From Tenacibaculum sp. SG-28 (GTDB taxonomy: Bacteria; Bacteroidota; Bacteroidia; Flavobacteriales; Flavobacteriaceae): a stretch of DNA of 64,000 nt. A program made the translations under genes and the position numbers. The stretch covers positions 348,892 to 412,891 of the forward strand of contig NZ_MQVY01000001.1 of NCBI RefSeq assembly GCF_002954385.1. The letters run 5' to 3'. Under the pieces are notes generated by a model, which saw only the letters and a program-made list of their open reading frames with translations, had not been told where the DNA came from and searched no databases. Shown piece by piece: positions 54,894-64,000 of the stretch (position 1 is its first letter; every line of letters begins with the position of its first letter).

Positions 54894-56534
54894 ATGGGCT
54901 TACCAACTACCAACCCTACCACTACAAAATCATGGACGGAATTACAAAGACATTTTGAAATTATCCAAGCAGAGGAAATGAAAGTGTGGTTTCGAGAAAA
55001 TCCAAAGAGAGCTAAGGAATTAAGTATTGAAATTGAGGATGTATATCTCGATTATTCCAAGAATAGAATAACCAAAGAGACCATGTCTATTTTGTATAGT
55101 TTAGCAGAGGAAGTAGGGTTGAAAACAGCAATAGAGGCACAGTTTAAAGGAGTGCAAATTAATAAAACGGAGGAGAGATCTGTTCTGCATACGGCCCTTA
55201 GAGGAGGGGAAGAGCTAGAGGTAAATGGTATTCCTATTCATAAAGAAATCACGGATAGTTTATCCAAAATTAAAGCATTTAGTTCTAAAATTCATTCCGG
55301 AAAATGGAAGGGATATACTGGAAAACCCATTGATACGGTTGTAAATATTGGTATAGGAGGTTCTGATTTAGGACCGAAAATGGTGGTAGACGCTTTATTG
55401 TATTATAAAAGTTCCATAAAATCTCACTTTATCTCTAATGTAGATGGCGATCACGTACATCATATTTTACAACAATTAGATCCGGAAACAACACTGTTTA
55501 TTGTAGTTTCTAAATCTTTTACCACACAAGAAACGCTTGCAAATGCCGAAACTGCGAGAGCTTGGTTTTTAGAAGGTGCAGCAGAAAAAGACATAGCAAA
55601 ACACTTTGTAGCGGTGTCTACTAATATGAAAGCGATCAAAACTTTCGGTATCGCTACCGAAAATACATTTCCATTATGGGATTGGGTAGGAGGTAGATTT
55701 TCACTTTGGAGTAGTGTAGGACTTTCTATTGCTTGTGTTTTGGGCTACGATCATTTTGAGCAGCTTTTAGAGGGAGCTTTCTCTATGGATGAACATTTTA
55801 GAAAGGCCTCTTTTGAAGATAATATCCCTGTTACCCTTGCACTGATAAGCGTTTGGTATAATAATTTTTTCAACAGTGAAACAGAGGCTATAATACCATA
55901 CAACCAAGCCTTAAATTCTTTAGTTCCTTATTTACAACAAGCCATAATGGAGAGTAACGGGAAGCATATCGATAGAGAAGGCAATTCTGTTGCCTATCAA
56001 ACAGGAACCATTGTTTGGGGATCTACCGGAACGAATGCGCAACATGCATTTTTTCAATTGCTGCATCAGGGAACTAAGTTTATTCCTGCAGATTTTATAG
56101 GATTTAAACAGTCATTTTACAACGATAAAAGTCACGATTTTAAATTAATGTCTAATTTCTTTGCACAAACCGAAGCTTTATTGGTAGGAAAAACCAAAGA
56201 AGAAGTTCGAGAGAGTTTACTGCAACAAAATATACCAACTACTAAATTAGAAAGTTTGGTAGCCTACAAATCCTTTGAAGGAAACAGGCCAACCAATACT
56301 TTATTGTTCTCTAAATTAACTCCAAAAGTTTTAGGAAAATTAATAGCCATGTATGAGCATAAGTTATTTGTGCAAGGTGTCATATGGAATATTTTTAGTT
56401 ATGACCAAATGGGCGTAGAATTGGGAAAAGAGTTATCTTCATCTGTATTACAGGAAATACAAAGTTCCTCTGTAAACTCGGAACATGATGCTTCCACAAA
56501 GACATTATTAGATACCTATTTGCAAGCACAATAA
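54894..56534 (+). CDS. pgi: Glucose-6-phosphate isomerase
   Basis: This glycolytic enzyme interconverts glucose-6-phosphate and fructose-6-phosphate. It has 546 residues, the long bacterial/eukaryotic-like class. Motifs: VVNIGIGGSDLGPKMVVDAL; SKSFTTQETLANAETAR; the family signature WDWVGGRFSLWSSVGL; GSTGTNAQHAFFQLLHQGT with the catalytic His; and FSYDQMGVELGK. It starts MGLPTTNPTTTKSWTELQ. It is monocistronic as far as can be seen. Confidence 0.97.
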   Translation: MGLPTTNPTTTKSWTELQRHFEIIQAEEMKVWFRENPKRAKELSIEIEDVYLDYSKNRITKETMSILYSLAEEVGLKTAIEAQFKGVQINKTEERSVLHTALRGGEELEVNGIPIHKEITDSLSKIKAFSSKIHSGKWKGYTGKPIDTVVNIGIGGSDLGPKMVVDALLYYKSSIKSHFISNVDGDHVHHILQQLDPETTLFIVVSKSFTTQETLANAETARAWFLEGAAEKDIAKHFVAVSTNMKAIKTFGIATENTFPLWDWVGGRFSLWSSVGLSIACVLGYDHFEQLLEGAFSMDEHFRKASFEDNIPVTLALISVWYNNFFNSETEAIIPYNQALNSLVPYLQQAIMESNGKHIDREGNSVAYQTGTIVWGSTGTNAQHAFFQLLHQGTKFIPADFIGFKQSFYNDKSHDFKLMSNFFAQTEALLVGKTKEEVRESLLQQNIPTTKLESLVAYKSFEGNRPTNTLLFSKLTPKVLGKLIAMYEHKLFVQGVIWNIFSYDQMGVELGKELSSSVLQEIQSSSVNSEHDASTKTLLDTYLQAQ

Positions 56535-56929
56535 TAAGTTTTCAATTGCTTCAGAACTTTAGATTTAAGGTTTTTTGTTTTTTATAAAGAGAGCTGTAGT
56601 TACCAATTTGAGACTATAGGTATCCTGTTTTTTATGGTTTTTACAAATTCGCAAAAAGGAAATGTAATTCTAAATTTTTGAGTTTGGTGCAGTATGTATC
56701 TTGGAAAATATCATGATTTTAGGGAAGAATTCCTGGATTGAGCTACCCTTTAAAAGAGTTAGACTGTTGATTCGTTGCTGTTTTTAGTGTGTTCTTATAT
56801 CTTGTGTCTCCAAGTAGCCTACAAATTGGTTCATGTTCATGTTTTCTAGAAATAAAAGTTTTTTTAAAAGAAAACAATTGATTTTTAAATGATTAATTGT
56901 TAAATTTAAAAGAATTAAAAATTTTTATT
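56535..56929. other. Intergenic region between pgi and the DUF1254 gene
   Basis: About 395 bases without a supported gene. No clear terminator follows pgi. A stretch near 56738-56780 looks faintly tRNA-like (GATTGAGCTACCC...) but has no acceptor stem or T-loop. The last 60 bases are an AT-rich leader. Confidence 0.3.
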
Positions 56930-58366
56930 ATGAAAATACTCAACAAGTTTCTTTTTTTTACGGCTGCTTTGTTTCTTTTTTCTTGTGCCTCGGATAAGAA
57001 TAAAGCCGATACAAATGCATCCGCATCGCTAACTCCCGAAGATTCCACTAAGATAGCATTGGTTACCCAAGCATATATTTTCGGATACCCCATGATGACT
57101 ATGGAGTATACACATTTAATCTCTTCGAATGTAAAGTCGGATAACGGTATGGGTAAAGGCCCTATAAACCAGTGGGGAAATATGCATAAATTTCCGAAAG
57201 CTGGTTTTACCGATGTTGTTCGACCAAATTTAGATACCTATTACAGCGTAATTTATGCCGATTTATCCAAAACACCGCTTTACTTGCACATTCCAGCGAC
57301 AGAACGATATTACCTAATGCCAATTTTGAATGCGCATGGTGATGTCATTAAATCTTTAGGGACTAGAACTACCGGTCAAAAAGCTTTAGACATTGCTTTG
57401 GTAGGACCGTCTTTCAAAGGAGAGATAGATGACGATTTAATGGTTATCCGATCTTCCACAAGTTTGAATTGGATGTTAGGAAGGGTTGCCGTAAAAAACG
57501 ATGAAGATGGAAAGGCCGAAATTGCAAATTTTCAGTCTAAATTAATTGCTAAACCTCTTGCAGAGAGAAATAATAAAGATTATGCATTACCCAAAGGAGT
57601 TGTTAATCCTGATTTAGTGAATTTGGTTCCTATGGATTTGGTTGATGATATGGATATAACTACTTACTTAAATAAAGTAATGCAATTGTTAGTAACCAAT
57701 CCCCCTTATAAAGCCGATCAGCCGCTGTTTACAGCATTGAAAACTGTTGGAATTACGCCAGGAGGGTCTTTTGATATGAGCCAATTTAGTCCTAATGTAC
57801 AACAGAAAATCAAAAACATTCCATTTTTTGTGCAAGCACAATTTTCTAAAATGACAGCTAATCCTCCTGTAGAGAATCTACAAAATGGCTGGAATGTCAT
57901 TACTTCAGGTTTGGGAGAGTATGGCACTAATTATTTTTTACGAGCTTATGTTACCAAAATTGGCTATGGGGCAAACCAATCGGTAGACGCGATATATCCA
58001 AATGCTGCCGTAGATGCTAATGGAGATAATTTTAACGGATCTAACCAATACATTTTGCACTTTGATGCAGACAAGATGCCGCCAGCAAAAGGGTTTTGGT
58101 CGTTAACGATGTACGATAAAAAAGGCTTTTTAGTGGATAATGCTATCAATCGATATAATTTAGGAAACATGAAAGACCTTACCTATAATAAAGATGGTTC
58201 TGTAGATATATACATTCAGTTTGATGCACCAGTTGGTAAAGAATCTAATTGGTTGCCAAGTCCTAAAACAGGAGAGGAGTTTGAATTAACTTTCCGAATG
58301 TATTATCCTGGTCCTTCTGTATTAGATAGAACTTTTGAAATGCCTGGTGTACAAAAAGTGAAGTAG
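56930..58366 (+). CDS. DUF1254/DUF1214 domain lipoprotein
   Basis: This 478-residue protein starts at the ATG at 56930 (MKILNKFLFFTAALFLFSC, lipoprotein). A longer in-frame start at 56897 adds a Leu/Lys-rich stretch and spoils the signal peptide. DUF1254 (about residues 55-180) contains YIFGYPMMTMEYTH and FTDVVRPNLDTYYSVIYADL. DUF1214 (about 340-460) contains GYGANQSVDAIYPNAAVDANG and PPAKGFWSLTMYDKKGFLVDN. The biochemical function of this widespread domain pair is not established. A long hairpin follows the gene. Confidence 0.9.
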   Translation: MKILNKFLFFTAALFLFSCASDKNKADTNASASLTPEDSTKIALVTQAYIFGYPMMTMEYTHLISSNVKSDNGMGKGPINQWGNMHKFPKAGFTDVVRPNLDTYYSVIYADLSKTPLYLHIPATERYYLMPILNAHGDVIKSLGTRTTGQKALDIALVGPSFKGEIDDDLMVIRSSTSLNWMLGRVAVKNDEDGKAEIANFQSKLIAKPLAERNNKDYALPKGVVNPDLVNLVPMDLVDDMDITTYLNKVMQLLVTNPPYKADQPLFTALKTVGITPGGSFDMSQFSPNVQQKIKNIPFFVQAQFSKMTANPPVENLQNGWNVITSGLGEYGTNYFLRAYVTKIGYGANQSVDAIYPNAAVDANGDNFNGSNQYILHFDADKMPPAKGFWSLTMYDKKGFLVDNAINRYNLGNMKDLTYNKDGSVDIYIQFDAPVGKESNWLPSPKTGEEFELTFRMYYPGPSVLDRTFEMPGVQKVK

Positions 58367-58386
58367 TTGTACCTTGTCTTGTTCTG

Positions 58387-58475
58387 ATAAAAGTACTTTA
58401 AAAATACTATTTGTGTCTTGTAAATTAGGGTACTAGCGCAATCGATATCAATAGTGTTTTTAAAGTATTTTTTAT
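58387..58475 (+). repeat. Long imperfect hairpin downstream of the DUF1254 gene
   Basis: TACTTTAAAAATACTATT (58394-58411) and AATAGTGTTTTTAAAGTA (58450-58467) are complementary at 17 of 18 positions, and the exception can form a G-U pair. Flanking ATAAAA and TTTTAT extend it past a small bulge. The loop is 38 bases. A T-run borders the right arm, so it may be an unusually large terminator, or part of a small RNA or mini-element. Confidence 0.55.
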
Positions 58476-58548
58476 ACTTGTAATTGTTTTGGTAATAACA
58501 ATTGTTCTTACATATTAATAAATCATTTTTCAATTTATACCTAGATAT

Positions 58549-59086
58549 ATGAAACCTATTTTAAAGCAACTTTACGGTATCGTATTATTTTTTTACTTTT
58601 TACCGCATGCAACTCTGAAGCAAAAAAAAATACTGCTTTACCAATTAAAAATAAAGAAGTAAAAGCTACCAAATCAAAGTTCGATTCGCTACTTTTTGGG
58701 AACTATGTATCGGCATCGTATGCCGATAGAAAAAAAGGATACGACTGGGTCTCGGTTGCTGTTCGAAAAGGGCAAGAAAACCAAATTCATATATCTGTTC
58801 GGTCTAGGGCAGATAAAAAAAGCCTACCTGTACTTTTGATGCCATAGCCACCAAACGAAATGATACCGTTTATGAATCTTTTATCAATGAAGCTAAAATA
58901 ACCTATTTGTTCACGCAAAACTCAGTTACAATAGATACAGAAAATGAGCAGGATCTTGGAGTGCTATATTATTTTTGTAGCGGAGGCGCTTCCTTAAAAA
59001 ATACCTATCAAAAATTAAACGAGCATCTAGATCTACAACAAATAGATTCTACTAGTTTTTCCGTTTCAAAGATTTTACAAGAGTAA
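58549..59086 (+). CDS. Small unknown lipoprotein; frame broken by two one-base deletions
   Basis: Restored, this is a 179-residue lipoprotein starting MKPILKQLYGIVLFFLLFTAC. The frame is lost at a T7 run (58588-58594), where one more T restores LFTACNSEAKKNTALPI. It is lost again at an A7 run (58815-58821), where one more A restores RSRADKKKPTCTFDAIATKR. With both, the frame is open to the stop at 59084-59086 (SFSVSKILQE). The mature part has SKFDSLLFGNYVSASYADRK and GYDWVSVAVRKGQENQIHIS. I do not recognise the family. It sits 180 bases after the DUF1254 gene, with a hairpin between. Confidence 0.65.
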
Positions 59087-59210
59087 GTATTTTTAATAGG
59101 TAATGAAAAGTATTTTTGTTCATGTAATCTCACGTTTTAAGCAACTGCTATTCGATGTTGTATTGGTAGTTGTACCGCACTAAAATATACAAGAGTTTTG
59201 TCGATTTATT

Positions 59211-59969
59211 CTACAAATTTAAGCCTATTAAGGTTATTGAAAAAAGTAACCCTATTAAAATGTAGGTGACGAAGTAGTAGAGTACTAATCGGAATACAAT
59301 ACTTGTTTTTTTTATTTTTTTAAAAAAACCGAAATAGGTGTATAGTCTATAGCCTATGGATAGTAATAATGCAAAACCTATTACATCTTCTTTTTTTGTG
59401 CCCCACGCTAGAATTGTAAATACTATGTAAAAGATGGTTTGTTGTGCAGTTATATAGAGGTTTAAAACAATATGTTCCGTGTAGTTTTCTTCTTCTTTGC
59501 GAAAACAAAGAAAGGAAGAAATAGATATAACCGGAATAAGTAACAGAATTAGGTAGGCATAATTATTGGATATCCAAACCGATAAGCTATTAACAGAGCT
59601 TATCCCGTTTTCTGAGAATTTGACTGATTCGGTAAAACCTTGAATAAATCCATTGATAATATCTGTTACAAGCAAGTTGTTCACGGGGCTAAATGTGGTA
59701 ACCAAGATATATAGTGTAGTTATCACGAAGAAATATCCAATAGGTTTAAAAAAATATTTTCGTTTACCAATAAGATATTCTTTAATAGAGCCTCCTGGTG
59801 CTATGCTTAACTTTATCATGGTATAGAAAAAACCTTTGTTTAAATTAAAAAGCCCCGCCGAAAGTTCATACAACAAATTTGCTGCGTTGATTCGTTGTAC
59901 GTTGCTTTTCTGACCACAGTAATTACAAAAATTACCTTTAAATGTATTCCCACAATTCTTACATTTCAT
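59211..59969 (-). CDS. DUF3667 membrane protein with N-terminal zinc ribbon
   Basis: This 252-residue protein begins MKCKNCGNTFKGNFCNYCGQK, a double CxxC zinc ribbon. It has the family core LLYELSAGLFNLNKGFFYTM and KEYLIGKRKYFFKPIGYFF, then four to five hydrophobic segments to the C-terminus. This matches the DUF3667 family common in Bacteroidota; function unknown. No partner gene is obvious; the SOUL protein gene lies upstream on the same strand, 158 bases away. Confidence 0.85.
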   Translation of the reverse strand: MKCKNCGNTFKGNFCNYCGQKSNVQRINAANLLYELSAGLFNLNKGFFYTMIKLSIAPGGSIKEYLIGKRKYFFKPIGYFFVITTLYILVTTFSPVNNLLVTDIINGFIQGFTESVKFSENGISSVNSLSVWISNNYAYLILLLIPVISISSFLCFRKEEENYTEHIVLNLYITAQQTIFYIVFTILAWGTKKEDVIGFALLLSIGYRLYTYFGFFKKIKKTSIVFRLVLYYFVTYILIGLLFSITLIGLNL

Positions 59970-60127
59970 TGTTAAATCGTTAATAGCGTTAATCTTTTTA
60001 CTAATTTTTCCAATTTTACGTTTGGTGTTGCGATTAGAAAGAGTACTACGTTTTAGTATTTTTTTATAGTTTAAAATTAGGTTCTCTGTGGATACTAATT
60101 TCTTATATAGTATCTATGCTCGACTCT

Positions 60128-60739
60128 TTATTTTAAATAGCTTTTGGGTAATTCCACTATAATTTCATTTTTCCGATTAAAAAATTCATAAGGAGCATTG
60201 TACCCTAAAAAATAAAATTTGTTGGAATAAGGAATTTTAGCAACGTCTAAAGCCTTACACAGCTCTTGTTTATATTTTGTGATTTTATCATCGTTTGCCC
60301 ATCCTGTAAAACGAATTGCGGCAACAGTTTTAGCAGGTTCCTCAATAAATTTAATTTGTTGTTCTAATGGTTTTGGAAGTTTCTCCTTTTGTAGCTTTCT
60401 CGGTACCATAAACATCATGGTAGTAGAGTCGGACAAAGACATGCTAACTGGAGAAGTCATTGCGATTTTCTCGTTTGTTTCGTTGTTTCCAAATATATAC
60501 CCGGCTAGCATGGAGAATCCTTTTTTAGAAGATTTTTTGTACGTGTCATTAGAAATGGTAACTGATGTAAACAAACTAGCCTCATAAGCTCTAATTTCAA
60601 ATGTACTTCCCTTTTTAATTAAGGTATATGGGTACATTTCAATATTTCTTTGGCTGTTTAAAGCAAATACTTGTACCACTATAAAAGCGAGAAATAGTAT
60701 CCCTAAAGCAAGTAGTAGTAGTTTTATTTTTACTGGCAT
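60128..60739 (-). CDS. SOUL heme-binding family protein
   Basis: This 203-residue protein has one N-terminal membrane or signal segment (LLLLALGILFLAFIVVQVFA). A SOUL/HBP domain (PF04832) follows: NIEMYPYTLIKKGSTFEIR, GNNETNEKIAMTSPVSM, TGWANDDKITKYKQEL, and FYFLGYNAPYEFFNRKNEI at the end. The family binds heme or porphyrins in some members, not proven for bacterial ones. It is anchored facing the periplasm if the segment is uncleaved. Confidence 0.9.
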   Translation of the reverse strand: MPVKIKLLLLALGILFLAFIVVQVFALNSQRNIEMYPYTLIKKGSTFEIRAYEASLFTSVTISNDTYKKSSKKGFSMLAGYIFGNNETNEKIAMTSPVSMSLSDSTTMMFMVPRKLQKEKLPKPLEQQIKFIEEPAKTVAAIRFTGWANDDKITKYKQELCKALDVAKIPYSNKFYFLGYNAPYEFFNRKNEIIVELPKSYLK

Positions 60740-61003
60740 TAGTCGTAAATATTAGTAGTTAAAAAGTAATGTATTTCAAGTGATAAAACAGGTGCACAAA
60801 TGTATTTGAAATACAATAAATACGTAAACTAAAATAGTAAATATTGATAACAATAAAAATTCAGACTATTAATACTTTATGGTACCGTTTTTAAAGCTGT
60901 ATTATTTGAGTCCTCATAACACATTTGCTAAAATCATAGTAATGGCTTGGGTATTCCTTTTTTTACATATGATTAAATTTTATACCTATTTTTAGTTTTG
61001 TGT

Positions 61004-64000
61004 TTATTCAAACTTTTTTTGAAGTACGGCTTTAATTCCTTCTAAGTTTTCTGTAAATAATTCCATTTGACTTATAATTTGTACCATTTCATTATTGTTG
61101 CCAATACTTTTTAATCTGTTGTTTTTTGCAAATATTGTTTTGATCTCTTGCCATCGAACCATATCCTCCTCTGTTTGCTGTTGTACTAGTTCTTTGTATT
61201 TTAATAAGTTAGCTTCGGCAGAGGCAGTAAGGGTTTGTGATTCACTTTCGTAATGACTCAATAATAAACGATTTAGTTCTTTTTCATTCATAATAGGCAC
61301 TAATTTGGCTACCAACTTGTTCATGTCACGGTAGGAGCCTTGAAGTTTAAAAGATGGTTCCGTTCTGTATGCATCTTCCATTGCTGCAGATTGAATGTAG
61401 GTCCTATTCACTTTAACAATCGTGTCTCTAACAGCTAATACCTTTTTTAAGATTGCCAAATAATCTTGAACTTCTTGTTTGGTATGGTTTCCTTGTAATT
61501 GTATATCTTCGTTATTGTTTTCAAGTTTTTCGATTAAAGCATACACATCCTCAAAATGTTTACTACTTAATTGGTGTAAAATAGGATTTGAGGTTAATGA
61601 GTTTTCAATTAAGCTCAATTTGAACAAATGCTCAGTATCACCAATAATATCTCCTAAGTTATAAATGTCTGCTCTATTTGCGAGCATATCTGGTATTTGG
61701 AACTTATCTCCACTCTCGGTGTATGGGTTTCCTGCCATAACAACACAAAACTTTTTTCCTCGTAAATCATAGGTTTTTGATTTGTTGTTGTAAACTCCTT
61801 CTATTTTTCGAGTACCATCCGATAAGGATATGAATTTTTGTAAGAATTCAGGATTACAGTGTTGTATGTCATCTAGATATAACATCACATTATCTCCCAT
61901 TTCAAAAGCAAGATTTAACTTTTTAAGCTCTTCGCGAGTTGCGGAATTAGTAGCAGCCATTGGATCTACAGATGTAACTTCGTGACCAATTGCAGGGCCA
62001 TTAATTTTCATAAAAACAAGACCTAATCTATTGGATAGATATTCCATGAGTGTAGTTTTACCATATCCCGGAGGCGAAATGAGTAATAACATTCCCATAC
62101 GGTCGGTTCTTTTATTATCTCCTAAAGCTCCAAGTTGTTTCGCAAGGTTATCACCTATTATTGGAAAGTATACTTGGTCAATTAATTTGTTTCGAACGAA
62201 AGACGTAAGTACTTTTGGTTTAAACTCTTCTAGTTTTAGGGTTTCTTTTAGCGATTCGGTTAATTTTTGCTTTGTTTTTTTGTATCGTAGATAATTCGGA
62301 ACCTCAATGTTGCAGAAAGCCTCAAGTTCTTTAATAAACTGATGGTAATTAAAAGAATACGCACCATTTTCTATACTTGTATGATTTCCTTTTAATCCCG
62401 AAATTTTAACCTCAGGATGTACACTAATGGTATTTTGTAAAGAAAGATCTTCAAAAAGAAGTGTTGCAACTACCTCGGCGGTGTAGTTTTTTAAGGTTGG
62501 TTCTTTAGCTAAAATATACGATTGGACCCATTGTGTTGTAAGTTGGATTCTATCAAAGTATTCTTTTTGTTTTTCAATTCCTGTTTTGAATTTGTGTAAA
62601 GCGTTTTCTTTTTTAATATTTTTTAAGAAGTTATGCTTGATGTTTGCAGCCTCTGCACTCACTTCAAACGAATTTTTGTTTTGCAATTCTCTACATAAAT
62701 AATCGGCAATATCCGCAGTGTTTATGTCTGAAAAGAAATCTGTTACTTTTAAAAAATCAAGAATGGAATCTTGTAATTCATCCTTTACAAAACCATAAGA
62801 TGAAGTCGTAGGGAATACCTCTAGTACCTCTCCTGTTGTTCTTATAGCAGACTGCAAACGTTTTTGTTCTTTTTCTTCTAAATAATTCCAATAATACTGA
62901 GCAAATGCTCTTGTTTCTGGAGTGTAAGTTAATAGTCCTAGTTCACTGTGTTTGTGTACCAGTGTATGTAGTATTTTTGCTGCATCAATATCATGCACTC
63001 CCTTTAAATATCCCTCAGAGTATAAGTTACTACTTTCTTGTTGAACTAGGTTAATAAGTTGGTTTTCCGATAGATTTAGTAATTCACTTTCAGAAGATTT
63101 TTTAAAAATGTTATATGCTAAATATGCAGACCTGTATACCTGCATATTTTCGGATACCAATTCTTGATTCCAGTATTTTTTCGATGCTAATAAGGTTTCG
63201 TTATTTATTTCTTGATAGAAATCAGTACTTGTTAGGTGGTAGTACAATTGTTCATTTTTAAATACAATGGTTAAATCAAGTATTTGTTTATTTACGCCAA
63301 ACTTATGTTTTCCTAATTTAATTACATTGTCGCCATCCTCATATAACTCTTGCTTATCTTTTAATTTGCGTAAGGCGTCTTCTTTTGCTGATTTTAATTG
63401 GGTTTCAATAGCTTCCGCTTTTCCGATATCTTCAAGTTCTTTTAACTGCGAAACGATATCTTTGACTTTAGCAATCATTAAATCGGATGAAAAGTATCCA
63501 TTGATTTCAGAAACAGAGCCTAAAGAAAGCGCTTTTTTAGTTATTCCTTTAATAATGCGTTCTGAGGCAGTTTGTAATGCAGTACTCTTTTTATTTCTTC
63601 TTTCAAGTAAGTTGTTTTTTCTATTGTCAAAAGCATTGTGTATTTCCTCTCGTTTTTCGATTATGATTGATATGAATGCTTCATAGTTTGCAAACCTGCC
63701 CTCTAATTCTTCTAATTGAATTATCGTTTTCGTTAAGATTCATCACATTTTTCTGGAGTATTGGCAATATCTATATAATTTATTATACTTTGATCTAGTA
63801 ATTTCAATTGCGCAGTAAAATCGGCTTTAGCTTCAATACTCCCAAGGCTTTTAACTTTGTTTTTAATACCTGCCTTAAGCTGGTTAATACTTGAAAAAAT
63901 TAAAGAGATATTAGTAATGATTTTTGTAGATTGGGAAGTGTCTTCGATATTTAGATTCGAAACAATATCGATAAGCATTTCTAAATCACTAGTAATTTGA
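61004..64000 (-). CDS. Large AAA ATPase with DUF3686 domain (DNA repair ATPase type), N-terminus beyond window; one frameshift
   Basis: The gene enters from the right edge, so its start is not visible; about 998 residues are in the window. From the edge the chain is helical and coiled (ITNISLIFSSINQLKAGIKN). One base is missing near 63739: GATGAA(A)TC joins NTPEKCDE to ILTKTIIQLEELEGRF. A long coiled-coil follows, then the DUF3686 region (KLGKHKFGVNKQILDLTIVF and ETRAFAQYYWNYLEEKEQ). The AAA module has Walker A SPPGYGKTTL, Walker B VMLYLDDIQHC and sensor-like VVMAGNPYTESGDKFQIP. Relatives are annotated DNA repair ATPases without biochemical proof. The protein may work as a MoxR/dynein-like remodeller. 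Confidence 0.8.

Noticed and set aside
56738..56780. tRNA-like stretch (GATTGAGCTACCC and GTTGATTCG)
   Set aside because: No paired acceptor stem, no canonical T-loop sequence and no CCA-adjacent structure could be drawn on either strand.

Overview
The window is AT-rich, densely coded bacterial DNA from a member of the Bacteroidota, most probably a marine Flavobacteriaceae. The evidence is a SusC/SusD pair, many lipoproteins with a Cys lipobox, a propeller-type sensor kinase with a LytTR regulator, DUF4252 proteins behind an ECF sigma factor, weak or absent Shine-Dalgarno sequences, and several copies of the TAnnTTTG -7 promoter element typical of this phylum. I see no tRNA, rRNA, CRISPR array, insertion sequence, prophage or integrase.

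Layout. 0-2 kb: the 5' part of rarA, a rhomboid protease and rlmB. 2-9 kb: a SusC/SusD outer-membrane uptake operon with two unknown lipoproteins. 9-15 kb: a beta-helix lipoprotein, glutaminyl-peptide cyclotransferase, ribosomal protein L31, an FMN/Fe-S glutamate-synthase-like protein and an RlmG-like rRNA methyltransferase. 15-21 kb: gcvP, a UbiA-like membrane protein and a fused phosphoserine phosphatase/phosphoglycerate dehydrogenase. 21-30.5 kb: a kynurenine degradation operon with a divergent IclR regulator. 30.5-37.6 kb: a housekeeping block (YceI, acyl-CoA-binding protein, cdsA, LUD protein, ftsH, rsfS, birA, SRPBCC protein, pyrE, NUDIX). 37.8-43.6 kb: dnaK and a two-component system. 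44-50.7 kb: two amidohydrolase genes, a BNR-propeller lipoprotein and a patatin. 50.8-59 kb: an S41 peptidase, an ECF sigma/DUF4252 locus, pgi, a DUF1254/DUF1214 lipoprotein and a small lipoprotein. 59-64 kb: DUF3667 and SOUL proteins and a large AAA ATPase running off the right edge.

The clearest pathway is tryptophan/kynurenine catabolism. Kmo makes 3-hydroxykynurenine, KynU makes 3-hydroxyanthranilate, the dioxygenase opens the ring, ACMSD decarboxylates, an aldehyde dehydrogenase gives 2-aminomuconate and a RidA-type deaminase would give 4-oxalocrotonate. A DUF1697 protein, an atypical SDR lacking the catalytic Tyr/Lys, and a methyltransferase travel with these genes. Tryptophan dioxygenase and kynurenine formamidase are not in the window.

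A striking technical feature is that eight genes are interrupted by twelve frameshifts, and every one behaves as loss of one base, always where a run of identical bases (2 to 9 long in the restored sequence) is one short. Housekeeping genes such as gcvP are affected. I read these as residual base-calling deletions in the assembly rather than decay, and I annotate the restored genes as single units. Positions of short non-coding sites were counted by hand and may be off by one or two bases.
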